Below are positions 23,008 through 35,320 of a stretch of DNA of 64,000 nt, piece by piece. Both the position numbers and the translations under genes were made by a program. The notes under the pieces were generated by a model that was not told the DNA's origin, did no database searches, and saw only the letters and a list, made by a program, of their open reading frames with translations. How positions within the stretch are numbered: position 1 is the first letter of the stretch; each line of letters begins with the position of its first letter. Source of the DNA: Drosophila miranda (Eukaryota; Arthropoda; Insecta; Diptera; Drosophilidae); contig NW_022881614.1 of the NCBI RefSeq assembly GCF_003369915.1, forward strand, positions 4,671,001 through 4,735,000. The letters are read 5' to 3'.

Positions 23008-26000
23008 TTACTTACTGACCACTCAGATGGTCTTACTAAACCGGGGTAGTGATCCCACCTTTATCATTAAAAACCGCAAGGAGGTCCTGGACCTCACGCT
23101 TGCCTCTCATGAGATACAGCGTAACATTGTATCCTGGAGGGTCCTGGAAGAGCACTCCTTCTCGGACCACAAGTACGTGGAAACTGTCTTCTCCTTCTCA
23201 GTACCGAAGCCAGTCCGATTCCGGAACATCAGGCGGACAAACTGGACTCGGTACTCTGATTACCTCTGTCGTGTTCTCCCTGAGCCCCCATCTGAGGAGG
23301 AGTTCTCCACGGAGGCCACGACTCGTCTTCTTAAGATCTTTACCGACGCCTGCAATAAGGCGCTCGACAAAGCATGCCCCTCTGGCAAGAACAGAGGCCG
23401 GAAGAAACCTGAATGGTGGAATCCGAAACTAGGTGAACTCCGGAAAGCCTCCCGGAGACTCTTCAATAAAGCTAAGGCTGAAAACGTTGAGCAAAACTGG
23501 GCCGAATACAAGGCCAGTCTGTCAACCTACAACAAAGAACTTAGAAAAGCCAAACGCGCCTCCTGGCGTAAGTTCTGCAGCGAAATCGAGAGTAACTCAG
23601 AAGCCTCACGCTTGCGCAGAGTTCTCTCGAAGACAACACCCACCCTGTGCTACTTGAAGAACACCGACCAGTCGTGGACTACGTCCAGCGAGGAGTCGCT
23701 AAATCTTCTCCTAAATACCCACTTCCCTGGCTGCGATGAAAACAGACCCAACTACCTCGCGCCTCCTTCTGTCGCCTCAAATGCCATCTTGAGACTGCTA
23801 AGCCAGGAGAACATTTCCTGGGCGATCAGAAGCTTTAAACCCTACAAGTCCGCGGGGCCAGACGGCATTTTCCCTGCCCAACTGATTCACGCGGGACATA
23901 AAGCCATTAACTGGCTCAAAATAATTTACGATGGAATCTTCTCCCACGGGTGCATTCCTGACACCTGGCTTCAGACCAAAGTCGTATTCATACCCAAGGC
24001 AGGCAAGCCCTCGCACACTGCCCCAAAAGATTTCAGACCCATAAGTCTATCGTCTTTTCTTCTAAAGGCGATGGAGCGGCTCCTGGGGCTGCATCTAACG
24101 GCGTGCATTCCGTCCAGTCTGATCTCAGACTCCCAGCATGCCTATCGGAAGGGAAGATCCACCGAAACGGCCCTACACTCGATCACATCGATCATCGAAG
24201 CATCCCTTAATTTTAAGGAGTACACCCTAGTAGCCTTCCTCGACATAGAAGGCGCCTTTAACAACATCCTTCCGACCGCCATCACGGGCGCACTGACGGA
24301 TCTGGGCGTTGACTCCAGGACGGTGAGCCTGATCGATCAGATGCTACAATGCAGGACGGTTGAGGCATCACTGGGGACGACAACGTGTACCAGATTTGTC
24401 AGCAGAGGCACACAGCAGTGCGGAGTCCTCTCGCCCCTCCTATGGAACGTGGCAGAGAGCACACTGCTGCGGGAGATAGAGGGGGGTGGCTGCCGTGTGG
24501 TGGCGTACGCGGACGATGTTGCCATAGCATTCTCCGGAAAATTTCCGCAGACATTGTGTGAGTGCATGACAAGTACTCTCACGAAAATGTCGAAATGGAC
24601 AGACAAATGCGGGTTAGGCGTCAACCCGTCTAAAACGGAACTGGTGCTTTTCACTAGGAAGTACAAAGTTCCGGTACTGATTCCCCAAGACTATGTGGGG
24701 AAACGCTAGTCTTCAGCAACAACGCCAAGTATCTTGGCCTAATCCTCGATAGAAAGCTCGATTGGAAATTGAGCATAGAGGATAGAGTAAAGAAGGCCAC
24801 AGTGGCCCTCTATACTTGCAGGAAAGCCATCGGACTAAAATGGGGAATGACCCCCTATATAGTTCGGTGGCTCTACACCGCCATCATACGACCAATCATG
24901 CTCTATGGAGTGGTGGTATGGTGGCCAGCCTTGGACAGAAGGACATGCCTCAATAAACTCAGCAGAGTTCAACGCATGGCAGAGCTATGCATAACTGGCG
25001 GGCTACGCACTACTCCAGGGGAAGCACTGGATACTGTGCTGGACCTCCTCCATGTGGATCTCATGGGAAAGAAGGTGGCAACACTTTCCGCCCTCAGAAT
25101 GAGAGAAGCCAGACTGTGGAAAGCATCCGCGGTTGGGCACTCGGGAATCCTGATGAGACTCCCGCAATTACCAGAGAGGACAGATTACTGTATCCCCAGT
25201 GATCACCTCTCGACGCCCTTCCAGATATCAATCCCATCTAGGGAGGACTGGGAGATGGGCGAACCAGGACCTGCAAATGCGGTCCACTTCTACACTGATG
25301 GCTCAAAGCTAGACGGCCGCGTGGGAGGCGGAGTCTACTGCAGCGAGCTGAACATCAGTCATTGCTTCAGGCTCCCGGATCACTGTAGTGTGTTCCAAGC
25401 GGAGGTTGTAGCCATCAAGGAGGCCATTTCGATCGTCTCCAAATTACTTCTAGATACGCACTTAGTGTGCGTCTTTTCGGACAGCCAAGCAGCTATCAAA
25501 GCTCTAGGCTCAATATCGTCGAACTCAGCGACTGTAAATGACTGCCGCAGGTCTCTGCACGAGATCGCAGAGCAGTTAGATCTCTTCCTTATATGGGTCC
25601 CCGGCCACAGGGACATCGAGGGGAATGACGCTGCCGACGAGCTAGCCAGGCAGGGTACTACGATTCCTCTCCTATCGGAGAGGGAGCAAGTAGCGATGCC
25701 CTTGGCTACGTGCAGGCTCCTAACGCACGAATTGTTCGAGCAAAATGCCAATAGGAGATGGCAGCAAACCGTTTCCTGTAAAGTCTCAAGATTGATATGG
25801 CCATATCGATCGAAGAAGCGCTGAGCAGAGCTGTATAAACTCAGCAGAGCACAGTGCTCTGCAGTTACTAGAGCCATTACGGGACACTGGCAGATCGGCA
25901 CTCACGCCTCTAGACTGTCAATCCCTCATAACGACTTCTTCAGGAGTTGTCGCGACGAGGAGGAGGAGGAATCGGTCCCCCACTTTTTCTGCCACTGCCC

Positions 26001-26275
26001 AGCCCTTGGAAATCGTCGTCTTCGTATTCTCGGGGCCGCTTTCCTCACGGACATTTCGGACCTGTCCGTAATCAAACCAGGGACCTTGTCCAAATACATC
26101 CAAGCCACCGGATGGGACTGCCCTTAACCTGCAGTAGTATGCTCTCACGGTTCGGGCAATGCGAAGGGGCACATGCCCATGCGGCAACACAACGGACCTT
26201 TTATAGGTCCAAGTGAGCTTGGGGGCGGGAGGCTCTTATCCCCCCTCCCGGCTACAGCCTTAACCTAACCTAACC
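23008..26275 (+). mobile_element. non-LTR retrotransposon copy B (5' truncated)
   Basis: Starts within the C-terminal part of an endonuclease domain (LDLTLASHEI, EEHSFSDHKYVETVF). It continues through RT (SAGPDGIFPAQL, KDFRPISLSSFLLK, FLDIEGAFNN, catalytic YADDVAI), RNase H (YTDGSK, FSDSQAAI, GNDAADELA) and a Cys/His cluster, and ends in TAACC repeats. Flanked by the 11-bp duplication TATGGGGTCGG. Lesions: a one-base loss in a C run near 24685 splits the frame (23027-24709 and 24769-25824), and the conserved TPQGG of RT reads TQQCG. The RNase H frame is followed by the TGA shared by all copies (25822). Full-length relatives also have an ORF1, absent here. Confidence 0.9.
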
Positions 26276-26579
26276 TATGGGGTCGGAAACGATTCCTTCT
26301 GGACGTTACACACATCCACTTTTACCACAAATCTAATATACCCCAATACTCATTTTGAGTATCGGGTATAAAAAGCCGAAAGATGATAGAGAAATAGGGT
26401 GAAAAAACGACAGAATTTATGTACGTCCACGATTACTACTTCGTTTTATGCCAATATCTATCTCTCTGACTATGGGGGAGTCACCCCCTCTTCCATCACA
26501 CATACATAAATGCGAATTACTCACTCTTAGAGGCCCACCTCCCCCGCGCCCACTTCTTATCAGCCGGAAAATGCTGGCA

Positions 26580-27345
26580 TACGATACGAGAAAACTAAAA
26601 ACGCAGAATCGTAGAAGATGACTATATCTTCTAGAGTGCAAAAGCTGAACCTGATCGTATAATTATTATAGCCAGAATCAAGAAAACAATTTCATTCTTT
26701 CTCGCTCTGTCTTTCTCTAACACACAGGTTTCATGGTCGGTTTTTGCCAATTGCAAAATATGAGTTCAAGGATCTCAGAACCCATAAAAGCTAGAGCAAC
26801 CAAATTTGGTGTCCACACTCCTGTGATATCGGACCTTGACCGTTTCGTGTCAAAATTTCGGCACACCCCCTTCCGCCCCCGCAAAGGACGAAAAGCTGGG
26901 GAATCCACAAATCTCAGAGACTATTAACGCTAGAGTAACCAAATTAAGTATCCGCACTCCTGTTAGATCTCACTAAAAAACGTATAACTCAAAATTTCGC
27001 CCCATACCCTTCCGCCCACACAAAGGACGAAAATCTGTTGCATCCACAATATTGCAGATTCGAGAAAACTAAAAACGCAGAATCATAGATAACGACCATA
27101 TCTATCAGATTGCTGAATCTGGATCAGATCAGATCATTTTTATAGCCAAAAGGAACAAATCAATTTGCAGTGGCTACGCAGCGCCCGACGTCACGCTCAG
27201 ACTGATTTTCTGTCTCTCTCGCACGCACTCTTTGTCGTGTCGTTTAATATGAGCGGCGTCTGCCGGAGGAGAGCCATACTGACTTAGTATCGGGTATAAC
27301 TGTAGAGTTGCGGTGTCCGCAGCAACTAACAACGTTCCCCCTCGT
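26580..27345 (+). mobile_element. DINE-1-type Helitron, 5' truncated
   Basis: Counterpart of 17638-18401 (TACTGACTTAG variant). The hairpin arm has one change (GCAACTAAC). Confidence 0.87.
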
Positions 27346-27707
27346 CATACCCGATACTCAAAATGAGTATTGGGGTATATTAGATTTGTGGTAAAAGTGG
27401 ATGTGTGTAACGTCCAGAAGGAATCGTTTCCGACCCCATAAAGTATATACATTCTTGATCAGCATCAAAAGCCGAGTCGATTGAGCCATGTCTGTCTGTC
27501 CGTCTGTCCGCCCGTCCGTCTGTCCGTCCCCTTCAGCGCCTAGTGCTCAAAGACTATAAAAGCGAGAGCAACGATGTTTTGGATCCAAACTTCTGTGATA
27601 TGTCACTGCTACAAAAATATTTCAAAACTTTGCCCCGCCCACTTCCACCCCCACAAAGGGCGAAAATCTGTGGCATCCACAATTTCGACGATACGAGAAA
27701 ACTAAAA
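27346..27707 (+). mobile_element. DINE-1-type Helitron, 5' portion, cut by copy C
   Basis: Counterpart of 18402-18763, ending at the same CTAAAA junction with the retrotransposon. Confidence 0.87.
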
Positions 27708-29294
27708 CGGAACTGGTGCTTTTCACTAGGAAGTACAAAGTTCCGGTACTGATTCCCCCAAGACTATGTGGTGAAACTCTAGTCTTCAGCAACAACGCCA
27801 AGTATCTTGGTCTAATCCTCGCTGAAAAGCTCGATTGGAAATTGAGCATAGAGGATAGAGTAAAGAAGGCCACAGTGGCCCTCTATACTTGCAGGAAAGC
27901 CATCGGACTAAAATGGGGAATGACCCCCTATATAGTTCGGTGGCTCTACACCGCCATCATACGACCAATCATGCTCTATGGAGTGGTGGTATGGTGGCCA
28001 GCCTTGGACAGAAGGACATGCCTCAATAAACTCAGCAGAGTTCAACGCATGGCAGAGCTATGCATAACTGGCGGGCTACGCACTACTCCAGGGGAAGCCC
28101 TGGATACTGTGCTGGACCTCCTCCATGTGGATCTCATGGGAAAGAAGGTGGCAACACTTTCCGCCCTCAGAATGAGAGAAGCCAGACTGTGGACAGATTA
28201 CTGTATCCCCAGTGATCACCTCTCGACGCCCTTCCAGATATCAATCCCATCTAGGGAGGACTGGGGGATGGGCGAACCAGGACCTGCAAATGCGGTCCAC
28301 TTCTACACTGATGGCTCAAAGCTAGACGGCCGCGTGGGAGGCGGAGTCTACTGCAGCGAGCTGAACATCAGTCATTGCTTCAGGCTCCCGGATCACTGTA
28401 GTGTGTTCCAAGCGGAGGTTGTAGCCATCAAGGAGGCCATTTCGATCGTCTCCAAATTACTTCTAGATACGCCCTTAGTGTGCGTCTTTTCGGACAGCCA
28501 AGCAGCTATCAAAGCTCTAGGCTCAATATCGTCGAACTCAGCGACTGTAAATGACTGCCGCAGGTCTCTGCACGAGATCGCAGAGCAGTTAGATCTCTTC
28601 CTTATATGGGTCCCCGGCCACAGGGACATCGAGGGGAATGACGCCGCCGACGAGCTAGCCAGGCAGGGTACTACGATTCCTCTCCTATCGGAGAGGGAGC
28701 AAGTAGCGATGCCCTTGGCTACGTGCAGGCTCCTAACGCACGAATTGTTCGAGCAAAATGCCAATAGGAGATGGCAGCAAACCGTTTCCTGTAAAGTCTC
28801 AAGATTGATATGGCCATATCGATCGAAGAAGCGCTGAGCAGAGCTGTATAAACTCAGCAGAGCACAGTGCTCTGCAGTTACTAGAGCCATTACGGGACAC
28901 TGGCAGATCGGCACTCACGCCTCTGGACTGTCAATCCCTCATAACGACTTCTGCAGGAGTTGTCGCGACGAGGAGGAGGAGGAATCGGTCCCCCACTTCT
29001 TCTGCCACTGCCCAGCCCTTGGAAATCGTCGTCTTCGGATTCTCGGGGCCGCTTTCCTCACGGACATTTCGGACCTGTCCGTAATCAAACCAGGGACCTT
29101 GTCCAAATACATCCAAGCCACCGGATGGGACTGCCCTTAACCTGCAGTAGTATGCTCTCACGGTTCGGGCAATGCGAAGGGGCACATGCCCATGCGGCAA
29201 CACAACGGACCTTTTATAGGTCCAAGTGAGCTTGGGGGCGGGAGGCTCTTATCCCCCCCCCCCCTCCCGGCTACCGCCTTAACCTAACCTAACC
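27702..29294 (+). mobile_element. non-LTR retrotransposon copy C (3' half)
   Basis: Same structure as copy A: identical Helitron junction, same 60-bp deletion near 28190, RNase H domain, TGA at 28835 with 100 further open codons to TAA at 29138, TAACC tail. It is a duplicate of copy A rather than an independent insertion. Confidence 0.88.
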
Positions 29295-29578
29295 TATGGG
29301 GTCGGAAACGATTCCTTCTGGACGTTACACACATCCACTTTTACCACAAATCTAATATACCCCAATACTCATTTTGAGTATCGGGTATAAAAAGCCGAAA
29401 AAAAACGAGAGAATTTATGTACGTCCACGATTACTACTTCGTTTTATGCCAATATCTATCTCTCTGACTATGGGGAGTCACCCCCTCTTCCATCACACAT
29501 ACATAAATGCGAATTACTCACTCTTAGAGGCCCACCTACCCCGCGCCCACTTCTTAACAGCCGGAAAATGCTGGCATA

Positions 29579-30342
29579 CGATACGAGAAAACTAAAAACG
29601 CAGAATCGTAGAAGATGACTATATCTTCTAGAGTGCAAAATCTGAACCAAATCGTATAATTATTATAGCCAGAATCAAGAAAACAATTTCATTCTTTCTC
29701 GCTCTGTCTTTCTCTAACACACAGGTTTCATGGTCGGTTTTTGCCAATTGCAAAATATGAGTTCAAGGATCTCAGAACCCATAAAAGCTAGAGCAACCAA
29801 ATTTGGTGTCCACACTCCTGTGATATCGGACCTTGACCGTTTCGTGTCAAAATTTCGCCACACCCCCTTCCGCCCCCGCAAAGGACGAAAATCTGGGGCA
29901 TCCACAAATCTCAGAGACTATTAACGCTAGAGTAACCAAATTAAGTATCCGCACTCCTGTTAGATCTCACTAAAAAACGTATAACTCAAAATTTCGCCCC
30001 ATACCCTTCCGCCCACACAAAGGACGAAAATCTGTTGCATCCACAATATTGCAGATTCGAGAAAACTAAAACCGCAGAATCATAGATAACGACCATATCT
30101 ATCAGATTGCTGAATCTGGATCAGATCAGATCATTTTTATAGCCAAAAGGAACAAATCAATTTGCAGTGGCTACACAGCGCCCGACGTCACGCTCAGACT
30201 GATTTTCTGTCTCTCTCGCACGCACTCTTTGTCGTGTCGTTTAATATGAGCGGCGTCTGCCGGAGGAGAGCCATACTAAATTAGTATCGGGTATAACTGT
30301 AGAGTTGCGGTGTCCGCAGCAACTCACAACGTTCCCCCTCGT
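29579..30342 (+). mobile_element. DINE-1-type Helitron, 5' truncated
   Basis: Counterpart of 20637-21400, sharing the ACTAAATTAG variant and ACCGCAGAATC. Confidence 0.87.
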
Positions 30343-30798
30343 CATACCCGATACTCAAAATGAGTATTGGGGTATATTAGATTTGTGGTAAAAGTGGATG
30401 TGTGTAACGTCCAGAAGGAATCGTTTCCGACCCCATAAAGTATATACATTCTTGATCAGCCGAGTCGATTGAGTCATGTCTGTCTGTCCGTCTGTCCGTC
30501 CGTCCGTCTGTCCGTCCCCTTCAGCGCCTAGTGCTCAAAGACTATAAAAGCGAGAGCAACGATGTTTTGGATCCAGACTTCTGTGATATGTCACTGCTAC
30601 AAAAATATTTCAAAATTTCGCCCCGCCCACTTCCGCCCCCACAAAGGACGAAAATCTGTGGCATCCACAATTTTAAAGATATGAGAAAACCAAAGACGCA
30701 GAATCGTAGAGAATGACCATATCTTTTAGACTGCAGAATCTGAATTGGATCGTATTATTATTATAGCCAGCATCAAGAAAACAATTTCATTTTTTTTC
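30343..30798 (+). mobile_element. DINE-1-type Helitron, 3' truncated
   Basis: Counterpart of 21402-21855, meeting an inverted copy at its 3' side. Confidence 0.85.
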
Positions 30799-31927
30799 GT
30801 TGTGAGAACGTTGTGAGTTGCTGCGGACACCGCAACTCTACATTTATACCCGATACTTAGTCAGTATGGCTCTTCTCCGGCAGACGCCGCTAATATTAAA
30901 CGACACGACAAAGAAAGCGTGCGAGAGAGACAGAAAATCAGTCTGAGCGTGACGTCGGGCGCTGCGTAGCCACTGCAAATTGATATCTTGCTTTTGGCTA
31001 CAAAAATGATCCGATCTGATCCAGATTCAGCAATCTGATAGATATAGTCATTATCTATGATTCTGCGTTTTTAGTTTTCTCGAATGTGCAATATTGTGGA
31101 TGCAACAGATTTTCGTCCTTTGTAGGGGCGGAAGGGGGTGAGGCGAAATTCTGAGATATACGTTTTATAGTGAGATCTAACAGAAGTGCGGATACCAAAT
31201 TTGGTTTCTCTAGCGTTAATAGTCTCTGAGATTTGTGGATGCCCCAGATTTTCGTCCTTTGCGGGGCCGGAAGGGGGTGTGGCGAAATTTTGACATAAAA
31301 CGGTCAAGGTCCGATATCACAGGAGTGTGGATACCAAAATTGGTTGCCCTGGCTCTTATAGGTTCTGAGATCCTTGAACTCATATTTTGCAATTGGCAAA
31401 ACCGACCATGAAACCTGTGTGTTAGAGAGAGACAGCGCGAGAAAGAATGAAATTGTTTTCTTGATTCTGGCTATAATAATTATACGATCTGGTTCATATT
31501 TCGCACTCTAGAAGATATAGTCATCTTCTACGATTCTGCGTTTTTAGTTTTCTCGTATCGTCGAAATTTTGGATGCCACAGATTTTCGCCCTTTGTGGAG
31601 GCGGAAGTGGGCGGGGCAAAGTTTTGAAATATTCTTGTAGCAGTGACATATCACAGAAGTCTGGATCCAAAACATCGTTGCTCTAGCTCTTATAGTCTTT
31701 GAGCACTAGGCGCTGAAGGGGACGGACGGACGGACGGACGGACGGACGGACGGACGGACGGACGGACAGACGGACAGACAGACAGGGCTCAATCGACTCG
31801 GCTATTGATGCTGATCAAGAATATATATACTTTATGGGGTCGGAAACGATTCCTTCTGGACGTTACACACATCCACTTTTACCACAAATCTAATATACCC
31901 CAATACTCATTTTGAGTATCGGGTATA
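30799..31927 (-). mobile_element. DINE-1-type Helitron, full length, inverted
   Basis: Counterpart of 21856-22981. The GGAC minisatellite is slightly longer here (about 31721-31770). Confidence 0.88.
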
Positions 31928-31953
31928 AAAAAAAATATACTTTATGGGGTCGG

Positions 31954-34900
31954 TTACTTACTGACCACTCAGATGGTCTTACTAAACCGGGGTAGTGATC
32001 CCACCTTTATCATTAAAAACCGCAAGGAGGTCCTGGACCTCACGCTTGCCTCTCATGAGATACAGCGTAACATTGTATCCTGGAGGGTCCTGGAAGAGCA
32101 CTCCTTCTCGGACCACAGGTACGTGGAAACTGTCTTCTCCTTCTCAGTACCGAAGCCAGTCCGATTCCGGAACATCAGGCGGACAAACTGGACTCTGTAC
32201 TCTGATTACCTCTGTCGTGTTCTCCCTGAGCCCCCATCTGAGGAGGAGTTCTCCACGGAGGCCACGACTCGTCTTCTTAAGATCTTTACCGACGCCTGCA
32301 ATAAGGCGCTCGACAAAGCATGCCCCTCTGGCAAGAACAGAGGCCGGAAGAAACCTGAATGGTGGAATCCGAAACTAGGTGAACTCCGGAAAGCCTCCCG
32401 GAGACTCTTCAATAAAGCTAAGGCTGAAAACGTTGATCAAAACTGGGCCTAATACAAGGCCAGTCTGTCAACCTACAACAAAGAACTTAGAAAAGCCAAA
32501 CGCGCCTCCTGGCGTAAGTTCTGCAGCGAAATCGAGAGTAACTCAGAAGCCTCACGCTTGCGCAGAGTTCTCTCGAAGACAACACCCACCCTGTGCTACT
32601 TGAAGAACACCGACCAGTCGTGGACTACGTCCAGCGAGGAGTCGCTAAATCTTCTCCTAAATACCCACTTCCCTGGCTGCGATGAAAACAGACCCAACTA
32701 CCTCGCGCCTCCTTCTGTCGCCTCAAATGCCATCTTGAGACTGCTAAGCCAGGAGAACATTTCCTGGGCGATCAGAAGCTTTAAACCCTACAAGTCCGCG
32801 GGGCCAGACGGCATTTTCCCTGCCCAACTGATTCACGCGGGACATAAAGCCATTAACTGGCTCAAAATAATTTACGATGGAATCTTCTCCCACGGGTGCA
32901 TTCCTGACACCTGGCTTCAGACCAAAGTCGTATTCATACCCAATGCAGGCAAGCCCTCGCACACTGCCCCAAAAGATTTCAGACCCATAAGTCTATCGTC
33001 TTTTCTTCTAAAGGCGATGGAGCGGCTCCTGGGGCTGCATCTAACGGCGTGCATTCCGTCCAGTCTGATCTCAGACTCCCAGCATGCCTATCGGAAGGGA
33101 AGATCCACCGAAACGGCCCTACACTCGATCACATCGATCATCGAAGCATCCCTTAATTTTAAGGAGTACACCCTAGTAGCCTTCCTCGACATAGAAGGCG
33201 CCTTTAACAACATCCTTCCGACCGCCATCACGGGCGCACTGACGGATCTGGGCGTTGACTCCAGGACGGTGAGCCTGATCGATCAGATGCTACAATGCAG
33301 GACGGTTGAGGCATCACTGGGGACGACAACGTGTACCAGATTTGTCAGCAGAGGCACACCGCAGGGCGGAGTCCTCTCGCCCCTCCTATGGAACGTGGCA
33401 GTGAACACACTGCTGCGGGAGATAGAGGGGGGTGGCTGCCGTGTGGTGGCGTACGCGGACGATGTTGCCATAGCATTCTCCGGAAAATTTCCGCAGACAT
33501 TGTGTGAGTGCATGACAAGTACTCTCACGAAAATGTCGAAATGGACAGACAAATGCGGGTTAGGCGTCAACCCGTCTAAAACGGAACTGGTGCTTTTCAC
33601 TAGGAAGTACAAAGTTCCGGTACTGATTCCCCCAAGACTATGTGGGGAAACGCTAGTCTTCAGCAACAACGCCAAGTATCTTGGCCTAATCCTCGATAGA
33701 AAGCTCGATTGGAAATTGAGCATAGAGGATAGAGTAAAGAAGGCCACAGTGGCCCTCTATACTTGCAGGAAAGCCATCGGACTAAAATGGGGAATGACCC
33801 CCTATATAGTTCGGTGGCTCTACACCGCCATCATACGACCAATCATGCTCTATGGACTGGTGGTATGGTGGCCAGCCTTGGACAGAAGGACATGCCTCAA
33901 TAAACTCAGCAGAGTTCAACGCATGGCAGAGCTATGCATAACTGGCGGGCTACGCACTACTCCAGGGGAAGCCCTGGATACTGTGCTGGACCTCCTTCAT
34001 GTGGATCTCATGGGAAAGAAGGTGGCAACACTTTCCGCCCTCAGAATGAGAGAAGCCAGACTGTGGAAAGCATCCGCGGTTGGGCACTCGGGAATCCTGA
34101 TGAGACTCCCGCAATTACCAGAGAGGACAGATTACTGTATCCCCAGTGATCACCTCTCGACGCCCTTCCAGATATCAATCCCATCTAGGGAGGATTGGGA
34201 GATGGGCGAACCAGGACCTGCAAATGCGGTCCACTTCTACACTGATGGCTCAAAGCTAGACGGCCGCGTGGGAGGCGGAGTCTACTGCAGCGAGCTGAAC
34301 ATCAGTCATTGCTTCAGGCTCCCGGATCACTGTAGTGTGTTCCAAGCGGAGGTTGTAGCCATCAAGGAGGCCATTTCGATCGTCTCCAAATTACTTCTAG
34401 ATACGCACTTAGTGTGCGTCTTTTCGGACTGCCAAGCAGCTATCAAAGCTCTAGGCTCAATATCGTCGAACTCAGCGACTGTAAATGACTGCCGCAGGTC
34501 TCTGCACGAGATCGCAGAGCAGTTAGATCTCTTCCTTATATGGGTCCCCGGCCACAGGGACATCGAGGGGAATGACGCCGCCGACGAGCTAGCCAGGCAG
34601 GGTACTACGATTTCTCTCCTATCGGAGAGGGAGCAAGTAGCGATGCCCTTGGCTACGTGCAGGCTCCTAACGCACGAATTGTTCGAGCAAAATGCCAATA
34701 GGAGATGGCAGCAAACCGTTTCCTGTAAAGTCTCAAGATTGATATGGCCATATCGATCGAAGAAGCGCTGAGCAGAGCTGTATAAACTCAGCAGAGCACA
34801 GTGCTCTGCAGTTACTAGAGCCATTACGGGACACTGGCAGATCGTCACTCACGCCTCTAGACTGTCAGTCCCTCATAACGACTTCTGCAGGAGTTGTCGC

Positions 34901-35222
34901 GACGAGGAGGAGGAGGAATCGGTCCCCTTCTTCTTCTGCCCAGCCCTTGGAAATCGTCGTCTTCGTATTCTCGGGGCCGCTTTCCTCACGGACATTTCGG
35001 ACCTGTCCGTAATCAAACCAGGGACCTTGTCCAAATACATCCAAGCCACCGGATGGGACTGCCCTTAACCAGCAGTAGTATGCTCTCACGGTTCGGGCAA
35101 TGCGAAGGGGCACATGCCCATGCGGCAACACAACGGACCTTTTATAGGTCCAAGTGAGCTTGGGGGCGGGAGGCTCTTATCCCCCCCCCCCCTCCCGGCT
35201 ACCGCCTTAACCTAACCTAACC
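31954..35222 (+). mobile_element. non-LTR retrotransposon copy D, least damaged
   Basis: Same extent as copy B with the 11-bp duplication TATGGGGTCGG at 31943-31953 and 35223-35233. RT keeps TPQGGVLSP and YADD, and no frameshift splits RT from RNase H. A single base change makes TAA at 32450-32452 (copy B has GAA there), dividing the frame into 31973-32452 and the following 34771-terminated part. In RNase H one catalytic-region residue differs (FSDCQAAI for FSDSQAAI). Six bases are lost in the downstream Cys/His cluster. TGA at 34769 is shared with the other copies. Confidence 0.9.
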
Positions 35223-35320
35223 TATGGGGTCGGAAACGATTCCTTCTGGACGTTACACACATCCACTTTTACCACAAATCTAATATACCCCAATACTCAT
35301 TTTGAGTATCGGGTATAAAA

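Larger units (their letters stand above)
17451..26373 (+). repeat. large tandem duplication, first unit (8.92 kb)
   Basis: The landmark AGCCGAAA after a Helitron end recurs at 17451, 20450, 26374, 29393 and 35321, giving spacings of 2999, 5924, 3019 and 5928. The short-plus-long pattern therefore repeats with a period of 8923 then 8947. Each period holds filler, Helitron pieces, a short non-LTR copy, filler, Helitron pieces, and a long non-LTR copy. Confidence 0.9.
26374..35320 (+). repeat. large tandem duplication, second unit (8.95 kb)
   Basis: Second copy of the 17451-26373 unit with the same order of filler, Helitrons, short non-LTR copy C, filler, Helitrons and long non-LTR copy D. It differs by scattered substitutions, the extra 20 bases in the first filler and C-run lengths. 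Confidence 0.9.

Noticed and set aside
23049..23432. Second long frame overlapping the RT gene
   Set aside because: Shadow frame of GC-rich RT coding sequence with no domain, also present in copy D for the same reason.
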